Positions 26,605 through 36,885 are shown, numbered from the stretch's first letter. The stretch: DNA of 40,324 nucleotides from Verrucomicrobiota bacterium (GCA_021208135.1 JAJOKB010000090.1:1-40324); one strand, 5' to 3'. The notes: generated from the letters alone by a model not told the origin. Numbers and translations are program-made.

Positions 26605-29600
26605 TCATCGAATTGTGCGTAACTGCACAGCTTCCTCCAAAACCGAACTCAAGTTGCCCAATTGAATGGGCTTGGGAATACAGCGGAACATTCCGTGCTC
26701 GGCGTAGTTTTTCATATCTTCAGCGAATGCATAGGCTGTTACTGGAATGATTATCGGCTGATGAGCCCTGCTGTAATTGGCGCGAATCTGCCTGGCAGCC
26801 TCCAGTCCATTCAACTTTGGCATATTGATATCCATCAGAATGATGTCATAAGCTTTTTTGGCGAGCGCAGCCAATACTTCCTCCCCATCGCCCACGACAT
26901 CTGCCTGGATATGCAAATGATTTAACATCATCGAGATGACTGATTGATTCATGGCATTATCTTCGGCCACCAACACCTGGAGGTTTTCCCATTCCGAATC
27001 AGACCTTGTCGATGGAGTGTTTCCGGAGGGCAAGCTGTTGGATTGCCGACCTTCAGGCAGTTCGTAGGGAATCCTGACGTGAAAAATACTGCCGCCTGAC
27101 TTATTGGACTCGTACCACAACCGTCCTCCCAATTTTCTCGTTAAGATCCTGGCAATGGAGATGCCTAATTCAGGAGCACCGAAAGTCCCTGTCCACGAGT
27201 GTTCATTGTCATCCATCGCCTGAAACATGTCGTCGCGCTTTTGGCTGTTGAGCGCAGTGTCACCATCGTAAACACTAAACAGCAACATCGGCATTTCAGT
27301 TGATTCGGCAGTGGCACTGGTAATGGTCAAAGTGATATTGCCGCCATCAGAGAACTGAACTGCGTTGCGCAGCAGGTTGGCCAGAATTTGTCGGGTAAGC
27401 GTCAGGTCACCGAACAAAATCAGTGGTGCTTTTTCTTCAATCTCGACTTTGAACTGCAATCCTTTGCGGGAGGCTAGTGGTTCGATTAAGCTGGTCATGT
27501 GATTGACCAACGAATCGACCGTAAATGCAACCGGATTGAGTTCAACCGCTCCGGATTCCAGTTTAGCCATATCCAGCAGGCCGTTGATCATTTGCAGCAA
27601 ACTGCGTCCATCGCGAGCCATCTCCTGCAAATAGGCGCGTTGCTGCGCATCCGGACTACTCGCTTCCATTGCCTCTGCCAATTCAATGATATTGCCAAGT
27701 GGTGGCAGTAGATCGCGTCCGACATTGGCGAGAAAAACAGTTTTGGCATTGTTTGCCTCTTCAGCCAACTTGGTGGCCTCACTGTATTCGACGGTTCTTT
27801 GTTCGACCAGCCTTGTTAACTCAAGCTGCCTGATGTGATTGCGGCGTGTCAGGTGCCATACCAGCACTGCAATTACAAACGACAGTAAAACCGGCAACAG
27901 TACCTTGAACGCGGTTGTTTGGTAAAAATGCGGTTGGATATGCAGCTTAAACTGACTCACTGCTGCACTATCCAAATCCCGGTTACTGGCTACGCGCACC
28001 TGATAAGTGTAGGGCCCTGGACGTAGATTGCCAAATGAATCCAGTCCGTTGCTCGATACCCACTCATTACTGATTCCCAGCAAACGGCTTTGAAGCACCA
28101 ACTGCCGGGATGGGTCGAGGTTGGAAACACTGATTTGAATAGTCAGGTTGACGGTTTCCGGAGGTAGAACATTGTTTGGCTGAATAGGGTAGGGTTTGCC
28201 GTTGACCCGTAATCCCGCCAATTGCACGGGGGGCAGTGGCGAAATATTACCTGGAATGTCCTGCCTTATGACTGCCAACCCCACTTGGCTAGCCGCCCAG
28301 ATTCTGCCTTGATGATCCTGTAAAATCGACCCCGGTGTCACCTCCGTAAACCGTCCCCCCGACAATCCATCGTTATAATCAAATGCAATGGTTGGAAAGG
28401 GGTACAAATGCTCAGGATTGAGCAACGTATTCATGTGAATGCGCTGCACGGCAAAATTCGCCGGTGCCCATAAAAACCCGCCACCGGTATCCAGAAATGC
28501 GTTGAACTCATTGTGTCTCAATCCGTCTTGAATGCCGAATCTCCTTACCCTGTTATCTGGATCCAGCCGACTCAACAACGGTTTGGAGGCCTGATCTGGC
28601 CCACTGGAAGGGATAAATAAATTCAACCCATTACCTGTGCCAATCCAGATGCGCCCCCGCTTGTCCATGAGCAATGCACGCACTTCCCTGTCGGTAAGTT
28701 GGGATGCTATGTTAACCACTTCCCGACCATCATAGACATACACTCCACTAAATCTTGCTGCTATCCATAAATTACCGTCGGCATCGTACAAAAAGTCATT
28801 GGCCTCTTTGGGTACACCCAAGTCATCAAAAGATAGCCAGTCGATGGAGTCATCAGTAACTTTCACGATTCCAGAGCGCGAAAGAATAGCAAAGGTACCA
28901 TCGGCAAAAAGCCGCATCCGGCGTACTTCCACCTGATCAGGGATGCCTGCAGGCTTCCATTCGACAAACGAACTGCCTTCCAGACGAAAGATTCCGAATT
29001 CCGTGCCAACGTATAAAATGCCCTCATGATCGAATCCGACACTGGTGAGTGCCCGACTTGTCAATCCATGGCTTTGACCGAAATATGCGGTGGATCCGTC
29101 CGGAGCGATGCGTGTCAGTCCGCCGTGAAAGCCAGCAGCCCAAATGTTCCCATCGGCATCCTTGGCCAGGCCGCGCGTGTCATTCAGCGCCAAACCGTGA
29201 TCTACCGTGAATGCCCGTGCAGGTCGTTCACGGATGCGAAACAGCCCAACGTTACTGCCGACCCACAGGTTGCCGCTGTTGTCTTCGGTCACATCAAAGA
29301 CAATATCGCGCGAATCATGCGATACGCCGCGCACCATTTCGAAGTTACCTTGTCGCCAGCGGGATAAGCCGGCATAGGACCCGACCCAGAGCGTGCCATC
29401 GCGATCGGTGTAGACCGACCGCACTCTGTTGTCCGGCAGACCATTGCTTTCGTCAAACTTGGTGATCACTCCGTTTCGCCATTGCACCAGCCCATTGCGT
29501 ACGCACCCCACCCAAAATTCCCGCGGCTGATGATTGCCAAATAGCTGATCCTGAAAATCCCCGTAGCCGTCAGATCGGCAAACTCACGCCAGGCACCGCT

Positions 29601-30215
29601 TTCCCATGTATATAAAACAGTATCAGACGCCAAAAGTACCCGCCCCTGCGGACTTCGATGCAAAAGATGAATGGTTTTACCGGGAGTGCTTTTTGATATT
29701 TGATCGCCTTCAATAAAGTAGATATGTTTGCGATCGGCAAAGGCGATCCTGCCATCGCCAAAATCAAAAGGCATAGCGCTTAGACTTTCCATAATACCGT
29801 CACCTATGCGCACGGAAATCAAATGCTCGCCACCGACAGGCAACACCCATAGCCCGGTTGGATCTGAGAAAAACCAAACTCTGCCATCTGCGGTTTGCGA
29901 GATGTCACGAAAAAAACTATGCGCCAGGGCCACAGGAAAATCCGGGGTGAAATTGCGCATGGTTGCACCATCGAAGCGCACTACACCGTCATTGGTCGCA
30001 ATCCACAGATAATGATCAGCCGTCTGCAACACCCTGCGCACCGCATTGTGCGGCAAACCACTGCCGGTGCCCCAATTAGTGAAATGCAGCTCCTCCAGAG
30101 AGGTTGTCGGCGATATGGCATTGCTGGACAGGCAGAAACCGAGGCTGCACATAAACCAGACCAGCCATAGACAAGTCCGCGAAAGGGGATAAAATTTGCG
30201 CTGCGTAATATTCAA
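26605..30215 (-). CDS. Two-component-propeller hybrid sensor with degenerate kinase core and intact receiver (one frameshift)
   Basis: About 1203 residues after repair. Layout: signal peptide (1-33), a long beta-propeller of Reg_prop repeats (about 40-680; e.g. 'GLPHNAVRRVLQTADHYLWI', 'DGTLWVGSYAGLSRW'), Y_Y_Y domain (about 690-755), one transmembrane helix (about 770-790), HisKA-like helix (about 825), HATPase-like domain (about 930-1050), and receiver (about 1077-1195). The HisKA motif reads 'FLANVGRDLLPPLGNI': the phospho-acceptor His is Arg (codon at 27715-27717). The HATPase keeps the N box ('RQILANLLRNAVQFSDGG') but G1 reads 'DGDTAL' and G2 'GAPELG'. The receiver is intact ('VAEDN', 'ILMDINMP', 'VTAY', 'PKPI'). 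The break is near 29570, where one base missing restores 'DGYGDFQDQLFGNHQPREFW'. It precedes serA by 43 bp. Confidence 0.85.
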
Positions 30216-30240
30216 TTTATTTGATTAAAAGGTAGGTGGT

Positions 30241-30293
30241 ATAAGTTGTATGCACCTGCTGCAAGTGAATTGCCCGATGGTTCTGCAACTTAT
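30241..30293. promoter_or_regulatory. Inverted repeat between the divergent sensor gene and typA
   Basis: ATAAGTTG (30241-30248) and CAACTTAT (30286-30293) are perfect reverse complements in the 143-bp divergent interval. The left arm includes a TATAAG that could be a -10 for typA, so a dimeric regulator bound here could affect both genes; alternatively it is a typA leader hairpin with a 37-base loop. No gene is visible in the interval. Confidence 0.4.
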
Positions 30294-30358
30294 TTTCTGG
30301 TCAGTCTCCCTAAAGATGGCATTGTGAACCGCTTTGCAAAATATCAAAAGATTCAGTT

Positions 30359-32177
30359 ATGAGCAGCGTTTCAATTCGTAATATCGCCATTATTGCCCAC
30401 GTGGACCATGGCAAAACAACATTGGTTGACCAACTTTTGCGGCAGGGTGGGGCGTTCCGTGAGAACCAACAGGTGGCTGAGCGGATCATGGATTCCATGG
30501 ATTTGGAACGTGAAAAGGGCATCACCATCAAGGCCAAAAATACATCTGTTCACTGGCATGATGCCATCATTAACATTGTCGATACGCCTGGGCACGCCGA
30601 CTTCGGGGCAGAAGTTGAACGTGTCATGAAAATGGTGGATGGCGTACTGCTGTTGGTGGATGCCTTTGATGGTCCTCAGGCGCAGACTCGCTTTGTGCTG
30701 CGCAAAGCATTGCAGCACGGGTTGAAGCCGATCGTGGTCATCAATAAGGTGGACCGCGAGAACGCCCGTCCTGACTGGGTGCATGACAAGGTGTTGGAGT
30801 TGTTTCTGGAGCTGGAGGCGAATGAAGAGCAGTTCAATGCACCTTTTCTGTATGCCAGTGCCCGCGATGGCTGGGCCTCCGACCGCATTGACGGTCCCCG
30901 CGAGAACATGGATGTGATGTTTGAAACCGTCATGCGCCATATTCCGCCACCCGTCGTTGAAGAGGGTACTTTCCGCATGTTGGTGAGCAATATTGACTGG
31001 AATGACTATGTTGGCAGAATTGCCATTGGCAAAGTTTTGTCAGGCGAGGTCAGCACTGGCGATACCGTTTACGTCATCCATCGCAGCGGCGAACGCGTTC
31101 GTTTGAAAATCACCAAGGTATTTGAATATGCCGGCACCAAGACCAACGACACCGGTCGTGCAGTTGCCGGCGATATTGTGGGATTGGCAGGGTTTGAGGA
31201 CATTGATATCGGTGAGACCATTGCCGCTGATGAGTCTGCCGAACCTTTACCATTTGTGGATATCGATCCGCCCACCATCGAGATGGAATTTGCCGTCAAT
31301 GACGGTCCTTTTGCCGGACGGGATGGCAAGCTGGTTACATCGCGCCAGATTCGCGATCGATTGATACGCGAAGTAAAAACCAATATCTCTATTTCCGTCC
31401 GCGACGCGGGAGAGGGAGGTAGATTTTTGGTAGCTGCCCGGGGGGGCCATGCAAATCGCAGTGTTGGTTGAGCAAATGCGTCGCGAAGGTTATGAGGTGC
31501 TGGTTTCGCGCCCATCCGTTATCACCAAAACCGAGAATGGCGTGCTGATGGAACCTTTTGAGACTCTTTGGGTTGAAGCACCGGAAGAGGATGTCGGTGG
31601 CATCATGAAAAATTTGGCAGGGCGCAAGGGCCAGGTGCAAAATATGCAATCGCATAATGGTCGCGTGACTCTGGAGGCTATTTTGCCTACCCGCGGACTG
31701 ATCGGTTTTGAATTCGATTTGGTGAACATGACCAGCGGTCACGGTGTCATGAGCCATTTGTTTTTGCAATACCGTCCGTTTGCCGGGGAAATCGTTACCC
31801 GCCTGACGGGCACCCTGGTTTCGCTCGAACAAGGCACTGCCAAGGCGTACGCATTGGATGCGCTTGAATCACGCGGCAAGATGTTTGTGACTCATGGCGA
31901 CGAGGTTTATTGTGGTATGATCATTGGCGAGAACCCGCGTCAACACGACTTACCGGTCAATCCCACCAAAGCTAAACAATTGACCAATTTCCGCTCCCAG
32001 GGTGAGGGCAAGGGCATCCAGCTGACCCCACCAGTCAAATTCAGTCTCGAACGCGCGATTGAATATATTGCACCGGATGAATACGTGGAAGCCACACCCA
32101 AGGAATTGCGTTTGCGCAAACGTATCCTGGATCCAAACGAACGCAAACGGGCCGAAAAAGGCAGAACAGATCGCTGA
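30359..32177 (+). CDS. typA: Translational GTPase TypA/BipA (one frameshift)
   Basis: Ribosome-binding GTPase involved in ribosome assembly and stress or cold growth. About 605 residues after repair. G motifs are intact: '[17 protein letters not shown]' (G1), '[13 protein letters not shown]' (G2), '[16 protein letters not shown]' (G3), '[10 protein letters not shown]' (G4). Downstream are the EF-G-like domains and the TypA-specific C-terminus ('EDEYVEVTP'-type '[16 protein letters not shown]'). The break is at 31440-31447: a run of seven G where six give the family reading '[20 protein letters not shown]'. It is followed 23 bp later by the dus gene. Confidence 0.95.
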
Positions 32178-32200
32178 TCTGCTGTTGGGGAGCAATCACG

Positions 32201-33240
32201 GTGCTGCCTTGGTTTTCAGAAGGTAAATTTCCGCTGTACCTCGCTCCAATGGCGGGGTTTACGGATGTCGTGTTTCGCGAAATCTGTAAGGAATACGGTG
32301 CTGATGTCATGGTTACCGAGTTTGTCATGGCCAATCGGTTTTTTGATCCCAGAGGACGCGAAACCGTGTGGCGCATGATCGACTTTACCCCGAAGCAAAG
32401 ACCCATGGGTGTGCAAATCTTTGGCAGTGAACCCAAACGAATGGGGGAGCCGCAGCCCTGATCGCAGATCGCTTAAATCCGGACTTCATCGATATCAATT
32501 ACGGTTGTCCAGCCCCCAAGGTGGTGGATCAGTGCGCTGGTTCTTCACTGTTGCGCGACCTGCCGATGTTACAGGCCATTGCCACCGCTGTAGTCAGCGC
32601 AGTGCCGAATCATGTTCCGGTCACCGCCAAAATACGGATCGGCTGGGATCATGCATCCATCGTTGCCCCTGAGGCCGGATTACGTCTTCAGGATGCAGGT
32701 ATTCAAGCTTTGGCAGTGCACGGACGCACCAAGATGCAGGGGTACAGCGGCGATGCTGATTGGGATGTTATTCACAGAACCGCCGAAACGGTCAGCATCC
32801 CGGTCATCGGCAATGGCAGTATCACCAGCGCTGAGGACGTGAATCGTTATCGCCGATCCACAGCTGTTAAGGGTATCATGATTGGCAGAGCCGCCCTGGG
32901 TTATCCTTGGTTGTTCAGGGAAATAAAACACTCGCTGGCATCCGGCGAGTCATTGCCACCTCCGGGATTGGAGGAGCGATGGCGGGTACTGCTGCGCTAC
33001 GCCCGCGAACTGATGGAGAATCCACCGCGCGATTCACTGTGGAATCAATTGCAATGGATGCGACCCAGATTGAAAAGTTTCACTAAAAACATCCCGGGCT
33101 CCAGGCAATTGCGCGCTAAACTTGAACAGGTAACCACCTTCGAGCAACTTCAGGCTGTCGCCCGGGAATCACTCGACAACGCTTCCGATCAAACAGGCTT
33201 TTGTATGACTGAAGGGCCGTCCTTACCTGCCACCCGGTGA
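32201..33240 (+). CDS. tRNA-dihydrouridine synthase, DusB-like (one frameshift)
   Basis: FMN enzyme that reduces uridines in the tRNA D-loop. About 346 residues after repair. The GTG start at 32201 has a GGGGAG site about 8 bases upstream. Motifs are '[20 protein letters not shown]' (FMN barrel entry), catalytic Cys in '[12 protein letters not shown]', 'TAKIRIGW', '[18 protein letters not shown]', 'VIGNGSI' and '[15 protein letters not shown]'. The break is near 32448 where one base is missing after 'RMGE', between it and '[19 protein letters not shown]'. Its last 52 bp overlap the tail of the opposite-strand FmdB-like gene. Subtype (DusB) is judged from overall pattern. Confidence 0.9.
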
Positions 33241-33491
33241 TACTGTCCGGTCAATTTGTCGCGTTCATACTTGGTGAACCCTTTCGCTTCCAGATTCTTG
33301 TTGTCCAGTTTCGAGCGGGTTGATCCGGGGGTGTGTTTTTTTACTATGTTCGGCGCAGTCAATACTTTGCGTACCGGGTTGCCGGAGATCGGATGTGTCA
33401 GCAAACGATCCTCATTCATGGATGCTTCCCATTCAAAGCGTTCTCCTATCGCCCCATCCGGCAGAATTTCCTCGTAAACATAGATCGGCAT
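33189..33491 (-). CDS. FmdB-like small protein without zinc-binding cysteines
   Basis: About 100 residues starting 'MPIYVYEEILPDG', the FmdB/CxxC_CxxC_SSSS N-terminus, then 'ERFEWEASMNEDRLLTHPIS' and 'GNPVRKVLTAPNIV'. In the usual zinc ribbon two CxxC pairs sit around these positions; here they read as 'HPIS' and similar, and the whole protein has no cysteine. The C-terminal part '[20 protein letters not shown]' is basic and conserved-looking. An ATG 13 codons upstream is possible but the FmdB start is preferred. Function of the family is unclear. Its 3' end overlaps dus by 52 bp, tail to tail. Confidence 0.7.
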   Translation of the reverse strand: MPIYVYEEILPDGAIGERFEWEASMNEDRLLTHPISGNPVRKVLTAPNIVKKHTPGSTRSKLDNKNLEAKGFTKYERDKLTGQYHRVAGKDGPSVIQKPV

Positions 33492-33533
33492 GGTTGCGAT
33501 ACTGTATTCATCTATTGGTTTTTCAAGCATCTC

Positions 33534-34554
33534 ATGGATACCGCAAAAAAAAGTTTTTGTTTACTGCATAGGTTTTTGATTGGCATGGTCATCGTTTCCA
33601 TGTGGTCCAAAAACAGACCACAACGCGACCAGCATCCCTGGCACGCCCAGACCGCACCCGAGGGGTATTATCCTCTGGAGGCTGTTGATTTTCTTGGTCG
33701 CCCGCTCACATTTTGTCAGGCAACCCAGGTGGTTTATCTCCATGGCTCCCAGTATTACTGAGATCCTGTTCGCCATGAATATGGGCGATCACCTGATGGC
33801 GGTGACCGATTTTTGCGACTACCCAGAAGAAGCCCGGGTTTTGCGCAGCGCTGGCAGAACTATCGGCAGAATGGATCAACCTGACTTCGAGCAATTCGCT
33901 GTGCTGCGTCCGGATTTAATTCTAGCCACCGATTTGACTCCTCCGGATGTCATCGCCCGACTGCATCAACCTCCGCGCATTCAGGTTGCCGGTCTGCGCC
34001 ACGCCAGTCTGGAGGGTCTTTTTGCCGAAATAGCGTTTCTGGGAAGGATTACCGGTGTCCCGTCGCTGGCCGCTGGCTTGTTGCGGGATTTACGTGCCAG
34101 ACGCAGTGCCGTCGAATCCGCAATTCGGGCCCTCAATCCGCAAACCCACCGCAGTGCCATCCTCTTGCTGGGTATCGAAGATGACTTACAACCGGGGTGG
34201 AGTCCCGGGGCCAACACCTGGCCCGATGATTTGTTATCCATCGCACAAACCGAGAATTTGGCGCGCCAGCTTGGACAAAGTTGGGGGCAGGTATCATTCG
34301 AGGCATTGCTAAAGTTTGACCCTGAGGTCATCATTGTGGGAGTAGGGGCTTCATCTGCGGATCAGCAACGCTTTCAGCAACAACTGCTGGCCATGCAGAC
34401 ACATCCCGTTTGGCGCCGACTTCAGGCGGTGCGCACCAACCGCGTCCACGCAATCCCATCCGAAGACCTTAACATACCAGGCCCTCGTATGCTCACAGTG
34501 CTTGAAGCTATCGCTGAAACCGTCTGGCCAGAGGCCTTTCAACAACAGGATTAA
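33534..34554 (+). CDS. BtuF/FecB-like periplasmic metal-chelate/corrinoid-binding protein (one frameshift)
   Basis: Class III substrate-binding protein of an ABC importer, about 339 residues after repair. The N-terminus has a hydrophobic export segment (about residues 8-25). Family signatures: 'APSITEILFAMNMGDHLMAV', 'VTDFCDYPEEA', 'IGRMDQPDFEQFAVLRPDLI', 'FDPEVIIVG', and C-terminal 'VHAIPSEDLNIPGPRML'. The break is near 33738: an extra T in GTTT separates 'CQATQVV' from 'ISMAPSITEILF'. 'TDFCDYP' is typical of cobalamin/corrinoid-type binding proteins, which suits an organism with B12-dependent NrdJ, but the ligand is not proven. No permease or ATPase gene is adjacent. It converges with metF, 5 bp between stops. 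Confidence 0.8.
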
Positions 34555-34559
34555 CCACA

Positions 34560-35450
34560 CTACTTTGCCAATGGTCCCAATCCAGAGGCTGACAGTCGTT
34601 GCATAATCTCCAAAATCATGCCGCTGCGATTCATGATGTAAAAGTGAAATCCGCGGAAGCCATGTGACCACAAGTTCCTGATTTGACGACAGCTCCATTC
34701 GATTCCCACTTCACGCAATTTTGCGTCATCCTCGCCGGCTGCATCCAACATGCGGTTTAATGCTTCCGGCAATACTTTGCAAAAGCGCCGTGCCTGCTTG
34801 GCAGACCTAATCGGCATCAAGCCAGGTATAATCGGTACTGTGATGCCCGCGCTCCGGCACTTTTCGACAAAACTTAAAAATACGTCATCGCTGTAAAACA
34901 ATTGCGTGGTCAGAAAATGCGCTCCTTGATCGACTTTAGCCCGCAAAAAACGGATATCAGCTTCCGCAGACTCAGCTTCAGGATGCACCTCGGGATAACA
35001 GGCTGCACCGATACCAAATTCGGGATGTTGCTCACGGATAAAGGCCACCAACTCCGAGGCATAGGCAAACCCATCTGGATGCGGTTTAAAATCCTTGCTT
35101 CCTTTGGGGGGATCGCCACGCAACGCCATAATATTGCGAAATCCTTCGTCGCGATACTGTTGCAATATTTCGCCAATTTCCTGTCGCGAAGATCCGACGC
35201 AAGTCAAATGTGGCATCACCGTAAACCCAAGCTCATCCTTCAGTATGTGCGCATATCTGAAGGTGCGCTCGCGAGTGCCCCCTCCCGCACCATAGGTAAT
35301 ACTGACAAAATCCGGCTTAAACCATTGTCGTATGGCATGCGCCGTCTCAATGATCTGCTCGCCACCAGCCTCATCCTTCGGCGGAAAGAATTCAACCGAC
35401 CAGACTCCACGCTCCCCATGTAATAATTCCTGCACCGAGCTGTTTTCCAT
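34560..35450 (-). CDS. metF: 5,10-methylenetetrahydrofolate reductase
   Basis: Intact 296-residue FAD enzyme that reduces methylenetetrahydrofolate to methyltetrahydrofolate for methionine synthesis. It has 'WSVEFFPPKDEAGGE' with the catalytic Glu, 'DFVSITYGAGGGTRERTF', 'MPHLTCVGSS', 'NIMALRGDPP', 'IGAACYPEVHPEAESAEADI' and 'GAHFLTTQLFYSDDVFLSFV' including folate-site Gln. The C-terminus 'GFRGFHFYIMNRSG' is typical. It is divergent from the flavoprotein gene at 35603. No S-adenosylmethionine riboswitch is visible in the 152-bp upstream gap. Confidence 0.95.
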   Translation of the reverse strand: MENSSVQELLHGERGVWSVEFFPPKDEAGGEQIIETAHAIRQWFKPDFVSITYGAGGGTRERTFRYAHILKDELGFTVMPHLTCVGSSRQEIGEILQQYRDEGFRNIMALRGDPPKGSKDFKPHPDGFAYASELVAFIREQHPEFGIGAACYPEVHPEAESAEADIRFLRAKVDQGAHFLTTQLFYSDDVFLSFVEKCRSAGITVPIIPGLMPIRSAKQARRFCKVLPEALNRMLDAAGEDDAKLREVGIEWSCRQIRNLWSHGFRGFHFYIMNRSGMILEIMQRLSASGLGPLAK

Positions 35451-35539
35451 AACGCATCAACTTATGCTGATATGATGATATGTCCAGCGTGAAAAATTGC
35501 GACTTATCAACAAATCGAATCATCTGACTCGGGCAGCGC

Positions 35540-35568
35540 TTGACCTTAGCAAAATAGGACGATAGAAC
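35540..35568 (+). promoter_or_regulatory. Candidate sigma-70-type promoter for the flavoprotein gene
   Basis: TTGACC (35540-35545) is followed after exactly 17 bases by TAGAAC (35563-35568), matching -35 in five and -10 in four of six positions. The start codon is 34 bases further, with an AAAGG ribosome site in front. An adjoining AAATAG/CTATTT inverted repeat (around 35552-35575) overlaps the -10 and could be an operator. Confidence 0.5.
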
Positions 35569-35602
35569 ACTATTTGTTAACCCCGTAAACAAAAGGTCTG
35601 TC

Positions 35603-36853
35603 ATGTTCGCTAAAAGGATTTATGATGTTGCTGTTGTGGGTGCCGGTCCAGTTGGCTTGATCAGTGCGTTATTGCTGCACAAATCCGGTGCCAATGTTGT
35701 TGTTTTGGAAAGTGAGCCGACTACGGAAACACGCAGTTATGCCTTGGCATTAAACCCGGATGCGCTCGCGGTCATCAAGGAATTGGGATTACTTGATCAA
35801 GTGCTGGAAGAAGCACTGCAGGTTGAAACCATGCGCTTTCATATTGAGGGCAAGCATAAAGGAGACGTTCATATTGCTGGCTATGATGAAGCGTTCCCAT
35901 GGCTTGCAGTGCTGGGACAGGACCGGCTGGAAAGTATTCTGGAGAATGCGCTTACTGCCAAAGGAGTACCCATTTTTCGCAATCACAGAGTCTGCCGCGT
36001 GGAGCAGGATTCGACAAAAGCGACCCTGTATGTGGACGAACTGGATGAATGCCTCACTGGATATGCTGTGGTGCGCATGGATTGGCAGGTAGTACGCAGT
36101 CATGAGTTTAACTGCTCCTTTGTTATTGGCGCTGACGGACACAATTCAGCAGTGCGCAGATCGTTGAAAACGGATTTTCCGGTGTTTGATCAAAGTCAAC
36201 AGTTTGCGGTGTTTGAATTCGATACTAATTGGAAACCGGATGGACGGATGCACATAGCGCTGTCACAGGGCTTGACGAATGTGTTGTGGCCATTGCCCGG
36301 TGGATCCTGTCGCTGGAGTTTTGAACTGACTGGGGATGCCAAAGACATTTTTGCCAGCAGGGACAGTCGCGGCTCGCTCTATCACGGCAACAGAAACTTG
36401 AACGTTGCGGCGCTCAAGGGCTTGCTTGCAGTGCGCGCTCCCTGGTTTGATGGCACGGTCAATGGATTGTATTGGAGTACTGTGGTGAAATTTGACAAGC
36501 GTCTGGTCACCAGTTTTGGCCGCAACCGGGTTTGGCTGGCTGGAGACGCTGCCCACATCACCGGTCCCGTGGGAGTGCAAAGCATGAATATGGGGATTCT
36601 TGAGGCGGGCAATTTGACTGCCATCATCACCGATTGTCTGCGGGGAAAAAGAAGCGTTGCCGAATTGGAACTGTACGGCCGCGAAGCACTGGCGAACTGG
36701 GAAGTTTTGTCGGGGAACAATGTACGCATGGAAGCTGGTGCGCAAATGTGGCCGGAACTGCGTCCGTATATGCCGCGATTGTTACAATGCCTGCCTGGTA
36801 AACCGCGTGCCATTCAACGTTTAGCCGAACAAGTGCATGTGATGCTGGTGTGA
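35603..36853 (+). CDS. Class A FAD-dependent monooxygenase/oxidoreductase (UbiH/PHBH-like)
   Basis: Intact 416-residue flavoprotein. It has dinucleotide-binding 'DVAVVGAGPVGLISALLLHK' with Glu in 'VVVLESEP', the DG motif 'VIGADGHNSAVRRSL' that binds both FAD and NAD(P)H in this class, and the second FAD motif 'RVWLAGDAAHITGPVGVQSM'. No membrane helix. The family includes UbiH-type ubiquinone hydroxylases, phenol-type hydroxylases and geranylgeranyl-type reductases; the substrate cannot be decided. It has its own promoter candidate and ends 61 bp before trpB2, separated by a hairpin. An AAAGG ribosome site precedes the ATG. Confidence 0.82.
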   Translation: MFAKRIYDVAVVGAGPVGLISALLLHKSGANVVVLESEPTTETRSYALALNPDALAVIKELGLLDQVLEEALQVETMRFHIEGKHKGDVHIAGYDEAFPWLAVLGQDRLESILENALTAKGVPIFRNHRVCRVEQDSTKATLYVDELDECLTGYAVVRMDWQVVRSHEFNCSFVIGADGHNSAVRRSLKTDFPVFDQSQQFAVFEFDTNWKPDGRMHIALSQGLTNVLWPLPGGSCRWSFELTGDAKDIFASRDSRGSLYHGNRNLNVAALKGLLAVRAPWFDGTVNGLYWSTVVKFDKRLVTSFGRNRVWLAGDAAHITGPVGVQSMNMGILEAGNLTAIITDCLRGKRSVAELELYGREALANWEVLSGNNVRMEAGAQMWPELRPYMPRLLQCLPGKPRAIQRLAEQVHVMLV

Positions 36854-36885
36854 AGGTTGACATTTTACGCATCGGGCCTTCAGCA

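Noticed and set aside
31440-31447. Programmed frameshift in typA at the G run
   Set aside because: TypA is not known to use programmed frameshifting, there is no slippery heptamer with a downstream structure, and the same kind of indel occurs in many unrelated genes here.
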